Origin: Pseudomonadota bacterium
Lineage (GTDB): Bacteria; Verrucomicrobiota; Verrucomicrobiia; Limisphaerales; SXTU01
NCBI GenBank assembly: GCA_009924135.1
Contig: RFSE01000003.1
Coordinates: 1 to 64,000, forward strand
Length of the DNA: 64,000 nt
Direction: 5' to 3'
The notes beneath the pieces were generated by a model that saw only the letters and a program-made list of their open reading frames with translations, had not been told where the DNA came from and searched no databases. Each line of letters begins with the position of its first letter. The stretch's first letter is position 1. This document shows, in pieces, positions 27,882 through 38,612 of the stretch. A program made the translations under genes and the position numbers.

Positions 27882-29738
27882 ATGACTCACTCCGGGGACC
27901 AGGAGAAGGCGGAGGACCGGGTGGCCGCTGAACTGGGCCAGATGTTTCTGGACGAGGCCCCGGACGCCATGATGGCCACGACGCTCGGGGGCAAGATCAT
28001 CCTCTGGAACCGGGGTGCCGAAACCCTGTTTGGCTGCTCCAGTGCCGAGGCCGTGGGCCGGCAACTCAGCGAGGTCACCGTGCCGCCTGACCGGGCCGGG
28101 GAGGAGGAACGGCTCAGGCTGGAGACCCAATCCAAAGGGCTGATCACGTACGAAACCATCCGCCGCCGCCAGGACGGTTCCCTGGTTTATGTCAGCGTTT
28201 CCAGCAAGCTCGTGGCGGCCCCGGATGGCCTGACTCAATACCTTCTCCTGACCGAAAAGGACGTGACCCAGCTCAAGGTGCTGCAGGATGCCAAGCTGAT
28301 TGAAGCCCGCTACCGCGACCTGCTCGAATCCGTGCCGGATGCCATTGTGATGGCCAACGTGACCGGACGCATCGTGCTGGCCAACGGCCAGGCGGAAACC
28401 CTGTTTGGCTACGGCCCCAAGGAACTGCTGGGCCAGCCGGTGGAAGTGCTGCTGCCCGGCCGGTTTCGCCGCACCCATGTCGGCCACCGCGGCGGGTACA
28501 TGGCGCAACCCCGCACGCGCGCCATGGGTGCCGGTCTGGACTTGTACGGCGTCCGCAAGGACGGCTCGGAGTTCCCGGTCGAGATCAGCCTCAGCCCGCT
28601 GAAGATGGACACCGGCGTGCTCGTGATGAGCGCCATCCGCGACATTTCCGAGCGACGCAAGGCCGACCAGAAATTCCGCGCCCTCCTTGAATCCGCGCCC
28701 GACTCCATTGTCATCGTCAACCGCGCCGGGGTCATCGTCCTGGTCAATTCCCAGACCGAAAAAATCTTCGGCCACGGGCGCGATGAATTGCTGGGCCGGC
28801 CGATTGAAGTGCTCGTGCCCGAGCGGTTTCGCGGGAAGCATCCCGGCCACCATGCCGGGTTTTTCTCCACCCCGCGCACCCGCGCCATGGGCGCGGGGCT
28901 GGAGCTGTACGGCCTGCGCAAGGACGGCACGGAGTTTCCCGTCGAGATCAGTCTCAGCCCGTTGGAAACCGAGGAAGGCACGCTGGCCATGAGCGCCATC
29001 CGCGACATCACGGACCGGAAACAGGCCGAAAACGCCGTGCGCAAACTCAACGCCGAGCTGGAAGTCGCCAACCAGGAACTCGAGTCCTTCTCCTACTCCG
29101 TCTCGCACGATCTGCGCGCCCCGCTGCGGGGCATTGACGGGTTCAGCCGCACGCTGGCGGATGAATACGCCGACAAACTGGATGACCGGGGCCAGCACTA
29201 CCTCCGCCGCATCCGCGCGGCCACGCAGCGCATGGGCCAGTTGATTGACGACCTGCTCGAACTGGCCCGGTTGACCCGCAGCGAGATGAAACGTGAAGTC
29301 GTGGATGTCAGCGCGCTGGCCCGCTCCCTTTTAGACGAACTGCGCCAGGGCCAGCCCGAACGCCAACTGGAATGCGTCATCGCCCCCGGGTTGACCGTCA
29401 GCGCCGATCCCACCCTCCTGCGCGTGCTGCTGCTGAACCTGCTGGGCAACGCGTGGAAATTCACCAGCCGCCAGTCCCGGCCGGTCATCGAAGTGGGTGC
29501 CGCGCCCCAGCACGGCTCGTCAGCTTTGTTCGTGCGCGACAACGGGGCGGGGTTTGACATGGCCTACGCCGACAAACTCTTCAGTCCCTTTCAACGGCTG
29601 CACCGGCAGCAGGAGTTCGAGGGCACCGGCATCGGGCTGGCCACCGTGCAACGGATCATCCACCGTCATGGCGGCCGGGTCTGGGCCGAGAGCCAGCCGG
29701 ATCACGGTGCCACTTTTTATTTCACCCTGCCGGGCTAG
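27882..29738 (+). CDS. triple-PAS histidine kinase, phytochrome-kinase-like
   Basis: 618 residues, soluble. Three PAS domains; the second and third are near duplicates ([19 protein letters not shown] and [19 protein letters not shown]), showing internal duplication. A coiled linker ([18 protein letters not shown]) leads to the H-box [16 protein letters not shown] (His near residue 409), then HATPase with [32 protein letters not shown] and [13 protein letters not shown]. This arrangement matches Cph1-type kinases that pair with Rcp1 receivers, and exactly such a receiver gene follows after 9 bp. It should phosphorylate that receiver, and perhaps the XRE-receiver upstream. Confidence 0.9.
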   Translation: MTHSGDQEKAEDRVAAELGQMFLDEAPDAMMATTLGGKIILWNRGAETLFGCSSAEAVGRQLSEVTVPPDRAGEEERLRLETQSKGLITYETIRRRQDGSLVYVSVSSKLVAAPDGLTQYLLLTEKDVTQLKVLQDAKLIEARYRDLLESVPDAIVMANVTGRIVLANGQAETLFGYGPKELLGQPVEVLLPGRFRRTHVGHRGGYMAQPRTRAMGAGLDLYGVRKDGSEFPVEISLSPLKMDTGVLVMSAIRDISERRKADQKFRALLESAPDSIVIVNRAGVIVLVNSQTEKIFGHGRDELLGRPIEVLVPERFRGKHPGHHAGFFSTPRTRAMGAGLELYGLRKDGTEFPVEISLSPLETEEGTLAMSAIRDITDRKQAENAVRKLNAELEVANQELESFSYSVSHDLRAPLRGIDGFSRTLADEYADKLDDRGQHYLRRIRAATQRMGQLIDDLLELARLTRSEMKREVVDVSALARSLLDELRQGQPERQLECVIAPGLTVSADPTLLRVLLLNLLGNAWKFTSRQSRPVIEVGAAPQHGSSALFVRDNGAGFDMAYADKLFSPFQRLHRQQEFEGTGIGLATVQRIIHRHGGRVWAESQPDHGATFYFTLPG

Positions 29739-29747
29739 GCACACCGC

Positions 29748-30187
29748 ATGAACGAACGCCTGATTCTGCTGGTGGAGGACAACCCCGATGACGAGGAGCT
29801 GACCTGGATCGCGTTCCGCAAGTCGGGAATCGGCCATAACCTGGTCGTGGCCCGCGACGGAGCCGAGGCGCTCGAATACCTGCTCGGCTCGCGCCTGCTG
29901 ACTGGCGAGACGCTGCCGGCCGTCATCCTTCTGGACCTAAAGCTGCCCAAAGTGGACGGCCTGGAAGTGCTGCGCCGGCTCCGGGCCGATGAGCGGACGC
30001 GCACCCTGCCCGTGGTCGTGTTAAGCACCTCCCGCGAGGAACAGGACATGGTCCGCAGTTATTCGCTGGGCGCCAGCAGTTACATCCGCAAACCCGTGGA
30101 CTTCGACCGCTTCATCGAAGTCATGCAGCAGATTGCCCTTTACTGGCTGGGCATCAACGAACGGCCCGTTCTCCTGAATCGACCCGC

Positions 30188-30191
<4 letters not shown>
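29748..30191 (+). CDS. Rcp1-family single-domain response regulator
   Basis: 147 residues, all receiver: [18 protein letters not shown], phospho-Asp in AVILLDLKLPKVDGLEVLRR, VVVLSTSREEQD and Lys in SSYIRKPVDFDRF. There is no output domain, as is usual for this family, so it acts through protein contact or phosphotransfer. The gene is wedged between a PAS kinase (9 bp upstream) and a hybrid kinase that overlaps its end by four bases (ATGA), so all three are co-translated. Confidence 0.93.
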
Positions 30192-32134
<1,943 letters not shown>

Positions 32135-32164
32135 AGTGCAGCCCGGCGGGTTACGCCGCGCGCG

Positions 32165-32332
32165 GGTGGCGGCAGGCATCCTGCCTGCCGTAGAGCCGGG
32201 GCTTCCAGCCCGGCGGGATTGAACGTCCCTCCTGCCGAGCACTTCCCTTCAACCCCGCGTCTCAAAACTCCGCACGTCGTTCCGGGCGGCAAGATGCGCG
32301 CCCTTTACGGCAGGCAGGATGCCTGCCGCCAC
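32165..32332. repeat. dispersed GCGGCAGGC palindromic repeat, copy C
   Basis: It opens GTGGCGGCAGGCATCCTGCC and closes with CAGGATGCCTGCCGCCAC, an exact inverse, with GTAGAGCCGGGGCTTCC inside as in copy B. It lies between convergent genes (kinase and phosphofructokinase) and could also act as a bidirectional terminator-like hairpin. Confidence 0.88.
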
Positions 32333-32335
32333 GGA

Positions 32336-33607
32336 CTACGCGCGGGCCGCGAGCTTCTTCTCCACCGGCACGCGGTCCAGGACCACGTACTTCGGCAGGC
32401 CGCCTTCACTGGGCGGATGCGCATCACCCTCGATCAACGGGCGGGCGTACTCGATGAACTTCTCGTTCGGCAGGAAACCGTCCTCGGTGATCCAGTCGCG
32501 CGGGAGGAAATGTTCCACGTTCGCAATGTCGTCGAGCGGCTGGATGTCCGTGGTCCACGTGTAAGGATGCGTGCCGGTGCGGACGATCTTCACCATGTAG
32601 CCGCTCTTGCCGCCCACGGCGGTGCGTACGGCCGTCTCGCCGCAGGCCACGGCCTCGGCCACGTCGGTGGCGCTGGCGTAATGGGCGGCCGCGCGCTGTG
32701 CGTAGCCGAGCTTCACGGTGCGGGTCTTGAGGTTGAGCTTGCCCTGCACGAGTTCCGCCAGCCGGTCGGCGGCTCCGCCGAGCACGGCGTGGCCGAAGGC
32801 GTCCACGCGGGACTTGTCCACGCCAATCTCTTCCCCGGCGGCGTTCTTCAAGCCCTCGCCCACCACGACGATGCAATACTTGAGGCTGCCCACGGTTTCC
32901 TTCAGGCGCGCGAGGAACTTCTCCTCTTCAAACGCAATTTCCGGCAGGAGGATGATGTGCGGGGCGTCCGTGGCCGAGCGCTTGGCCAGCACGGTGCCGG
33001 CGGCGATCCAGCCGGCGGCGCGGCCCATCACCTCGATGATGCAGCAGGAGCCGTCATCGGTGGCCATGGAGCCGACGTCGCACGCGACTTCCATGACGGT
33101 GGCCGCGTTGTACTTGATGACGGAGCCGTAGCCGTTGCAGTGGTCGGTGTGGGGCAGGTCGTTGTCGATCGTCTTGGGCACGCCGATGCACCGCATGTCC
33201 CAGCCGCGTTTCACGGCTTCCTGATGGATCTTGTTCGTCGTGTCCTGCGAATCGTTGCCGCCCGCGTAGAAGAAGTAACGGATGTTGTGCGCCTGGAAAA
33301 CCTCGAACAGGCGGTCCATGTCCTTGGCGGCCTTCTCGGGCTTCTTCTTGAAATCGATCTTGTAACGGCACGTGCCCAGTGCGGCGGCGGGCGTGTGCTT
33401 GAGGCCCTCGATGGCCTTGGCCTTCTCCTCGTTCAGGTCGATGAGCGTCTCGTTGAGGATGCCCAGGATGCCGTTGAGGCCGCCGTAGATTTCCTCGATG
33501 CACTCGTGCCGGCCCGCCTCCTGAATGACGCCCGCAACGCTGGCGTTGATGACGGCGGTGGGGCCGCCGGACTGGGCGACGAGCAGATTGCCTGTGAGTT
33601 CAGCCAT
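32336..33607 (-). CDS. pfp: pyrophosphate-dependent 6-phosphofructokinase
   Basis: 423 residues from the ATG at 33607 (MAELTGNLLVAQSGGPTAVI), which matches the family start; the longer upstream frame is not protein-like. Hallmarks: FFYAGGNDSQDTTNKIH, GVPKTIDNDLPHTDHCNGYG and the substrate loop VMGRAAGWIA. The PKTIDND motif with GGNDS rather than GGDGS indicates PPi rather than ATP as phosphoryl donor. It interconverts fructose 6-phosphate and fructose 1,6-bisphosphate, reversibly, in glycolysis. It stands alone on the minus strand downstream of dnaN. Confidence 0.92.
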   Translation of the reverse strand: MAELTGNLLVAQSGGPTAVINASVAGVIQEAGRHECIEEIYGGLNGILGILNETLIDLNEEKAKAIEGLKHTPAAALGTCRYKIDFKKKPEKAAKDMDRLFEVFQAHNIRYFFYAGGNDSQDTTNKIHQEAVKRGWDMRCIGVPKTIDNDLPHTDHCNGYGSVIKYNAATVMEVACDVGSMATDDGSCCIIEVMGRAAGWIAAGTVLAKRSATDAPHIILLPEIAFEEEKFLARLKETVGSLKYCIVVVGEGLKNAAGEEIGVDKSRVDAFGHAVLGGAADRLAELVQGKLNLKTRTVKLGYAQRAAAHYASATDVAEAVACGETAVRTAVGGKSGYMVKIVRTGTHPYTWTTDIQPLDDIANVEHFLPRDWITEDGFLPNEKFIEYARPLIEGDAHPPSEGGLPKYVVLDRVPVEKKLAARA

Positions 33608-33929
33608 AAAACAAATGCACGCCGGGTCTGGTTCTGCCTGGGAATTCAGGAAGCGAAAGCCACCCGGCGCGAGCGGCGTGCACCCTGCCAATCCAAGCCG
33701 GTGGTGTCAAAGCGGAATTGGCCGATGCGGAGGTGGGCACCGCAGAGGCGGGAAGCGCGCAGAGGTAAAAGGAGGCGTTGGCAGGGACGGATTCCACTCC
33801 GTCCCTACCCGCGTGATGGATTGCGTGTTGAGAGAGAAGTGGCGTTTCCGTGGATAGTACGCGGCAACGCGGCGCTCATAGAGCGCCGCTACAGGGCTAC
33901 AGACGTGGGCGTCCACGCTCCGGCGCACC
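33608..33929. other. 320-bp gap with two strong hairpins
   Basis: No gene seen. Two perfect hairpins: 33783-33806 (9-bp stem AGGGACGGA) and 33869-33889 (9-bp stem GCGGCGCTC, 3-nt loop). Neither is followed by a T-run. They lie downstream of dnaN on its strand and may help end its transcript, or may be dispersed repeats; the motif GACGTGGGCGTCCACGCTCC at 33903 recurs in similar form near 56143. Confidence 0.6.
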
Positions 33930-35039
33930 TCAGCTCATCCGCATCGGCATCAACACGTAGTGGAACGGCGTGTTGACCTTCACGGAGCCGGGGCTCAGTT
34001 CGTCGGAGAGTTCGAGGAAAACCTCGTCGGTCTCGACGACCTTGAGCGGGTCCATCAGGTAGCCGGGATTGAAGGCGATGCTGATGTCCTTGCCCTTGTA
34101 GTTGATCGCCAGGGACTCACGCGCTTCACCGACATCGGCCGTGTTGGCCGTGATCGTGAGGTTGTTCTTCGTGAAGGCCAGCTTGACGGAATTGGACTTG
34201 TCGTTGGTCATCAGCTCCGCACGACGCAGGGCGCTGAGGAACTCCTCGCGCATGAGCGGGATGCGTTCCTTGGCTTCCTTGGGAATGACCTGTTGGTAAT
34301 TTGGATAATTGCCTTCGACGAGCTTCGAGATGAGCAACACGGAGAACGCGCTCTCGTCCTTGAGGCGGAAGGAGACCTGGTTGTCGGTGAAGCGGATTTC
34401 CACTTCGCCCTTCGCCTGCAGAAGGCGGTTCAATTCGTTCACGGCCTTCGTGGGCACGATGATGTCGCCCTGGGCGGTCGAGCCGGCGGGTAGATCTTCT
34501 TCGGTCAAGGCCAGGCGGCGTCCATCGGTGGAAACCATCACGAGCTTCTCCGGCGTGAACTTCATGAACACGCCGTTGAGCACGTAGCGGGATTCATCGG
34601 TGGAGATGGCGATCGATGTCTTGCGGAGCATCGCCTTGAGCTTCTCCTGCGGCAGCGTGACGACGCCGGTTTCCTTGAACTTGGGCAGGGGCGGGAATTC
34701 GTCCGCCGCGAGACCATGCAGCTTGTAGAACGAAGCCCCGGCGCTGAGCTTGGTGATGTTCTTGTCGTCGGTATCGAGCTCGACCTCGCCCATGGGGAGT
34801 TCGCGCACGATGCTGAAGAGGCGCTTCACCGGGATGGTCGTGGCGCCGGCGTTCGTCACCTGGGCTTCCACGCCACAGGCGACGGTCACGTCCAGATCCG
34901 TGGCCGTGAGGAAGAGGCGGTTTTCTTCAGCGCGCACGTGCACGTTGGAAAGGATGGGAAGCGTGGTGCGGGAACCCACGACGTTCTGCACGGATTGCAG
35001 GCCAGCGATGAGCTGGTCTTTGGCGATGCTGAGTTTCAT
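33930..35039 (-). CDS. dnaN: DNA polymerase III beta subunit (sliding clamp)
   Basis: 369 residues from the ATG at 35039 (MKLSIAKDQLIAGLQSVQNV), the normal family start and size (E. coli 366). Three clamp folds are present; conserved segments include RTTLPILSNVHVRA, YVLNGVFMKF, MVSTDGRRLALTE and the C-terminal HYVLMPMRMS that helps form the protein-binding pocket. As a ring-shaped dimer it tethers polymerase to DNA. dnaN is usually near the origin with dnaA and recF; neither is adjacent here (a sialidase-like gene is upstream and a phosphofructokinase gene downstream). Two possible DnaA boxes lie in its upstream region. Confidence 0.95.
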   Translation of the reverse strand: MKLSIAKDQLIAGLQSVQNVVGSRTTLPILSNVHVRAEENRLFLTATDLDVTVACGVEAQVTNAGATTIPVKRLFSIVRELPMGEVELDTDDKNITKLSAGASFYKLHGLAADEFPPLPKFKETGVVTLPQEKLKAMLRKTSIAISTDESRYVLNGVFMKFTPEKLVMVSTDGRRLALTEEDLPAGSTAQGDIIVPTKAVNELNRLLQAKGEVEIRFTDNQVSFRLKDESAFSVLLISKLVEGNYPNYQQVIPKEAKERIPLMREEFLSALRRAELMTNDKSNSVKLAFTKNNLTITANTADVGEARESLAINYKGKDISIAFNPGYLMDPLKVVETDEVFLELSDELSPGSVKVNTPFHYVLMPMRMS

Positions 35040-35087
35040 GCTTATAGACTGTAGAGTAATTAAGGAATCACTCACAGTATTAAGGGG

Positions 35088-35228
35088 TGTGAATAAGGAA
35101 AACAAGTCGCCGTGTCAAGGTAACATCAAGCACTTGGGTGATGTTTGTGGCAGGCCACAACCCATCGCGTACCGGCCGATAAGTCGGCTTACCCCGAGTT
35201 GTTGGGTCTTACCGGCCCACTATTCACA
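35088..35228. promoter_or_regulatory. two DnaA-box-like sites in the dnaN upstream region
   Basis: TGTGAATAA at 35088-35096 is the reverse complement of TTATTCACA, fitting the box consensus TTWTNCACA. CTATTCACA at 35220-35228 matches 8 of 9. They face each other over 130 bp, and the stretch 35042-35097 is AT-rich for this genome. This may be autoregulation of dnaN or part of an origin; two sites are too few to claim an origin. Confidence 0.35.
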
Positions 35229-35322
35229 CCTTGCTGGTCGCTCGTTGGGTGGGTTACTCAGAAACCGAAGCGCGATTTTGGGTTTGGTTGGGCTTGTCCG
35301 CGCCAGCGGGTTGCCGCACTCT

Positions 35323-36381
35323 ATGGGCATGCGTTTCCCGTTGTTTTTGGTCCTCGTGCTGGTCTGCAGGTTTCTCCCCGGCCGGGGTGTCACTGCGGCT
35401 CCTGGCGTCATGACTGAGGAGTTTATTTTCGAAAAGGCCCCGTTTCCCCAGTGCCATGCGGGGACGGTGGTCGAGACCAAGGCCGGGCTGGTCGCGGCCT
35501 GGTTTGGGGGTACGCGGGAACAAAATCCGGACGTGGGCATCTGGTCGGCCCGGCTGGAAGGTGGGAAATGGACCGCTCCGGTCGAGGTGGCCAACGGCAT
35601 TCAGGACGACCGCAAACGTTATCCCTGTTGGAATCCGGTGCTGTTTCAGCCCGCGAGCGGTCCTTTGTTGCTGTTTTACAAGGTCGGCCCCAGCCCGGAT
35701 GCTTGGTGGGGCATGCTGCGCACCTCCACGGACGAAGGCAAAACCTGGAGCGAGGCGCGCCGGCTGCCTCCCGGCGTGCTCGGACCGATCAAAAACAAGC
35801 CGGTCCAGCTTGCCAACGGCGACATCCTCAGCCCGACCAGCAGCGAACACGCCGGCTGGCGGGTGCATTTCGAACGTTCCCGTGATCTGGGCCAGACGTG
35901 GGAAATCTCCGGCGCGGTGAACGATGGCAAGGAGTTCAGCGCCATCCAACCGAGCGTGCTGTTCCACACCCCGGACCGCCTACAGGCGGTCGGCCGCACC
36001 CGCAACGGCCGGATCTTCCAGGTGTGGTCCGAAGACGCCGGCCGGACCTGGGGCAAGATGAGTGCGACGACCCTGCCCAATCCCAACGCCGGCACCGACG
36101 CGGTCACCCTCCGCGACGGTCGGCAGCTGCTGGTTTACAACCACACGACCAAGGGCCGCAGCCCGTTGAACGTGGCGGTGTCGAAGGACGGTCAGGATTG
36201 GCAGGCCGCGCTCGTGCTGGAGAGCGAACCGGGCGAGTACAGCTACCCCGCTGTCATCCAGACCCGCGACGGGCTGGTCCACCTGGCCTACACGTGGAAG
36301 CGGCAGCGGATGAAGCACGTGATCCTGGACCCCGCGAAGCTGGAGCTGCGGCCGATGGCTGGGGGCTCGTGGCCGAAGTGA
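35323..36381 (+). CDS. secreted sialidase-like (BNR-repeat) protein
   Basis: About 350 residues. Starts at 35323 or 35329 both give a signal peptide (MRFPLFLVLVLVCRFLPGRG). The frame is open further upstream through the dnaN promoter but is not protein-like there. Four Asp-box-type motifs typical of sialidase beta-propellers are visible: STDEGKTWSEAR, SRDLGQTWEIS, SEDAGRTWGKM and SKDGQDWQAA, plus an N-terminal FGGTREQNPDVGIW. The family includes exo-sialidases and related hydrolases of unknown substrate. Probably exported; the fold assignment is firm, the substrate is not. Confidence 0.85.
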   Translation: MGMRFPLFLVLVLVCRFLPGRGVTAAPGVMTEEFIFEKAPFPQCHAGTVVETKAGLVAAWFGGTREQNPDVGIWSARLEGGKWTAPVEVANGIQDDRKRYPCWNPVLFQPASGPLLLFYKVGPSPDAWWGMLRTSTDEGKTWSEARRLPPGVLGPIKNKPVQLANGDILSPTSSEHAGWRVHFERSRDLGQTWEISGAVNDGKEFSAIQPSVLFHTPDRLQAVGRTRNGRIFQVWSEDAGRTWGKMSATTLPNPNAGTDAVTLRDGRQLLVYNHTTKGRSPLNVAVSKDGQDWQAALVLESEPGEYSYPAVIQTRDGLVHLAYTWKRQRMKHVILDPAKLELRPMAGGSWPK

Positions 36382-36431
36382 AGGTAGCGGTGGCTTGTGC
36401 TGGGGGTGGCACGCGCAGCTTGCCACTGCCC

Positions 36432-36566
36432 CCGGAGCGCGGCTGTGTCCCGCTCGGCGCGGGATCAGCCGCAGCAACGTTGGATTACCGAGGGGGTGGA
36501 ATGCGTCAACGCCTCCGGCCAGGCGCAGCCGCTGCGGCTGGTCTCTGCGACACAGCCGCGTTCCGG
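36432..36566. repeat. 135-bp dispersed palindromic repeat
   Basis: The left end 36432-36449 (CCGGAGCGCGGCTGTGTC) and right end 36549-36566 (GACACAGCCGCGTTCCGG) are inverse copies with one mismatch. An inner hairpin (GCGCAGCCGCTGCGGCTG) lies near the right end. It occupies the gap between the sialidase-like gene and the next methyltransferase. Confidence 0.85.
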
Positions 36567-36672
36567 AAGTTTTAGTCCTTCGGGGGCAGTGTCGAGATGC
36601 GCCCCTTCGTCTTCAGCTCTGTAAGTGAGGGTTGCCCGTTGCATTTGAAAATGCATAGGCTGGCGGCAGCGC

Positions 36673-37317
36673 ATGAACATCCACGAGATCTACGGTCGCA
36701 TCTCACCTTGGTTCCGGCGGCGTCGGCTGGCGCGCTTTCAGGCGATCCTCCAGCCCACCGAGCAGACGAGGATTCTGGACGTGGGTGGTTTACCCGCCTG
36801 CTGGCCGGAACCCGAGTGTCCGGCGCATGTTACCTGCATCAACCTTGATCGCGTCACTGGCTTTGTGGAGACGCCCCGCCGCCGGATGCTGCACGGGGAT
36901 GGCTGCGCCCTGGCGTTTGGCGACCGGACTTTTGACATCGCGTTCTCAAACTCCGTCATCGAGCATCTGGGGACCTGGGAGAACCAGCAGAAATTTGCGG
37001 CGGAAGTTCGGCGTGTGGGCGGTCAGCTCTGGGTGCAGACCCCGGCCCGCTGGTTCTTCATTGAGCCGCATCTCATTGCCCCCTTCATCCACTATCTGCC
37101 CAAGTCCTGCCAGCGTCCCCTGCTGCGTTGGTTCACCGTCTGGGGCTGGCTCACCAAGCCCACACCGGCCCAGGTGGACGCCTTCCTGGCGGAAGTGCGG
37201 CTGCTAACCTTCACAGAAATGCAAAGGCTGTTTCCCGACTGCCGCATCGAACGCGAACGCTTCCTGTTCTGCTTCACGAAGTCCTATATAGCCGTGCGCG
37301 CGACGGGGCCGTCCTGA
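36673..37317 (+). CDS. class I SAM-dependent methyltransferase
   Basis: 214 residues. The SAM site is a variant of motif I (TRILDVGGLPACWPEP), then LHGDGCALAFGDRTFDIAFS, NSVIEHLGTW and a strand WVQTPARWFFIEPH. Similar proteins sit in exopolysaccharide clusters and often modify sugars or lipids. It is the only plus-strand gene of the surface-polysaccharide region that follows, and convergent to it. Substrate unknown. Confidence 0.8.
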   Translation: MNIHEIYGRISPWFRRRRLARFQAILQPTEQTRILDVGGLPACWPEPECPAHVTCINLDRVTGFVETPRRRMLHGDGCALAFGDRTFDIAFSNSVIEHLGTWENQQKFAAEVRRVGGQLWVQTPARWFFIEPHLIAPFIHYLPKSCQRPLLRWFTVWGWLTKPTPAQVDAFLAEVRLLTFTEMQRLFPDCRIERERFLFCFTKSYIAVRATGPS

Positions 37318-37376
37318 CCGTGCGCAGCCGCACAGCGGGAACGAGAATTCAGCCGCCGGGTCTGGATAGTCGGGGT

Positions 37377-38612
37377 TCAATCCTTCAGGAGCAGCAATTC
37401 CTGCTTGATGCGGGAGAAACAGGTTTCAGCCGTGTAATTTTGGAGAAAATGGGTTCGCAGGGTTTCAGGTGGATTCTGGGTCAACTGGCGGCGCACGACT
37501 TCCGCAATGGCCGGGGGTGACTTGGGCGGCACCAGCCCGTCAAAGCCGGAAGGGAAAAAGGCGGGCAGTGTTCGCCAACGCGTCGTGACCACGTGCAGGC
37601 CTGCGGCCATGGCTTCCAGCAGCACGACCGGGAACCCTTCGGCGGCGTAGTATGTAGGAAAGCACAAGCCGTCGCTGGCCCGGAGCAAGGCGGTCTTGGC
37701 GTCGCCTTCGACGAAGCCCACGTAGCGGGCCATCGGCCCGGACATCAGGTCGGTCAGGTCCGGGGCTTTCAGTCGTTCCATCACCTCCGCCTGCTCGGCG
37801 TGGTTGGGAAAGCTGCCCGCAATCGTGAGGCGCACGCGCAGGGCGAGCCGGTCCGCAACCAGTTGCCGGTTGAGGATCGCCACGGCTTCCAGGGCATCAA
37901 AGAGCCCTTTTTCGCGGGTGCACAAGCTGAGGAAAAGCAGTTCAAAGACCGCCACTGACGGGGCTCCGGCGAGGGCCGGAGCTGATGGTGCGGAGCCCTG
38001 CGCCCGGCGGTCGATGGCGCGAGCGCGGCGAAGTGGCAGCAGGCTGGTGGTGAAGTCCGGGCACGGGTCGGGAATGCCGTTGGGGATCACGACAATGCGC
38101 CGGGAGGCGAGCCCCTCGGCATCGCGTCGGCCCCAGTCGCTTAAGACGAGGCTGAGGGCGGGCTCCCCCAGCAGCTGGTGGGTCAACCATCGTTGCCAGC
38201 GGGGAGCGTTACCCGACAGCCATTCGCCCAGCCCCGCCGCCTGCCACCAGTAAATCCGGTGCGCAAAGAATGGCCGGCACAAAATCATGACGAGCCAGTC
38301 CCGCACGATGGCGGAAAATTTGGCCGGGGCCGGGACGTAAATCAGGCAGGAGGCCCCCGTTCGCCAGTGCAGCCGGATGGCTTCGGCGCAGTAACCCAGC
38401 AGCCGCCCGAGCTTACCCCAGCGTGGCCGGCCGATGTCTGCCGCGTCCCGGGAGAGCCGGGCGTTGACGTGGTAGCACGAAAAATCCCCCCCCTTGACCG
38501 GAGCCGGTCCCTTCAGCCGCGCGTCGCCGCCCAGTTCAGCGAGGAGCTGTTGGACCATGTAGCTCTGACCGTGGTGGGGTGGCGGAATGTGGGCGAAAAG
38601 CAGGACCTTCAT
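37377..38612 (-). CDS. glycosyltransferase (GT4-like)
   Basis: 411 residues with a GT-B layout: N-terminal MKVLLFAHIPPPHHGQSYMV, acceptor-domain LSLVLSDWGRRDAEGL and IVVIPNGIPDPCPD, donor-domain LCTREKGLFDALEAVA, GFVEGDAKTALLRASDGLCF and the family Glu region YAAEGFPVVLLEAMAAGLHVV. It likely transfers a sugar from a nucleotide donor during polysaccharide assembly. Between the two domains a stretch of about 25 residues (LRRARAIDRRAQGSAPSAPA) is encoded by palindromic DNA (37961-37998) and may be an inserted repeat. Last gene of the minus-strand cluster. Confidence 0.85.
   Translation of the reverse strand: MKVLLFAHIPPPHHGQSYMVQQLLAELGGDARLKGPAPVKGGDFSCYHVNARLSRDAADIGRPRWGKLGRLLGYCAEAIRLHWRTGASCLIYVPAPAKFSAIVRDWLVMILCRPFFAHRIYWWQAAGLGEWLSGNAPRWQRWLTHQLLGEPALSLVLSDWGRRDAEGLASRRIVVIPNGIPDPCPDFTTSLLPLRRARAIDRRAQGSAPSAPALAGAPSVAVFELLFLSLCTREKGLFDALEAVAILNRQLVADRLALRVRLTIAGSFPNHAEQAEVMERLKAPDLTDLMSGPMARYVGFVEGDAKTALLRASDGLCFPTYYAAEGFPVVLLEAMAAGLHVVTTRWRTLPAFFPSGFDGLVPPKSPPAIAEVVRRQLTQNPPETLRTHFLQNYTAETCFSRIKQELLLLKD

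Noticed and set aside
32219-33976. 585-codon plus-strand frame opposite phosphofructokinase
   Set aside because: Antisense of a clear PPi-phosphofructokinase gene; His/Val/Arg-rich without motifs.
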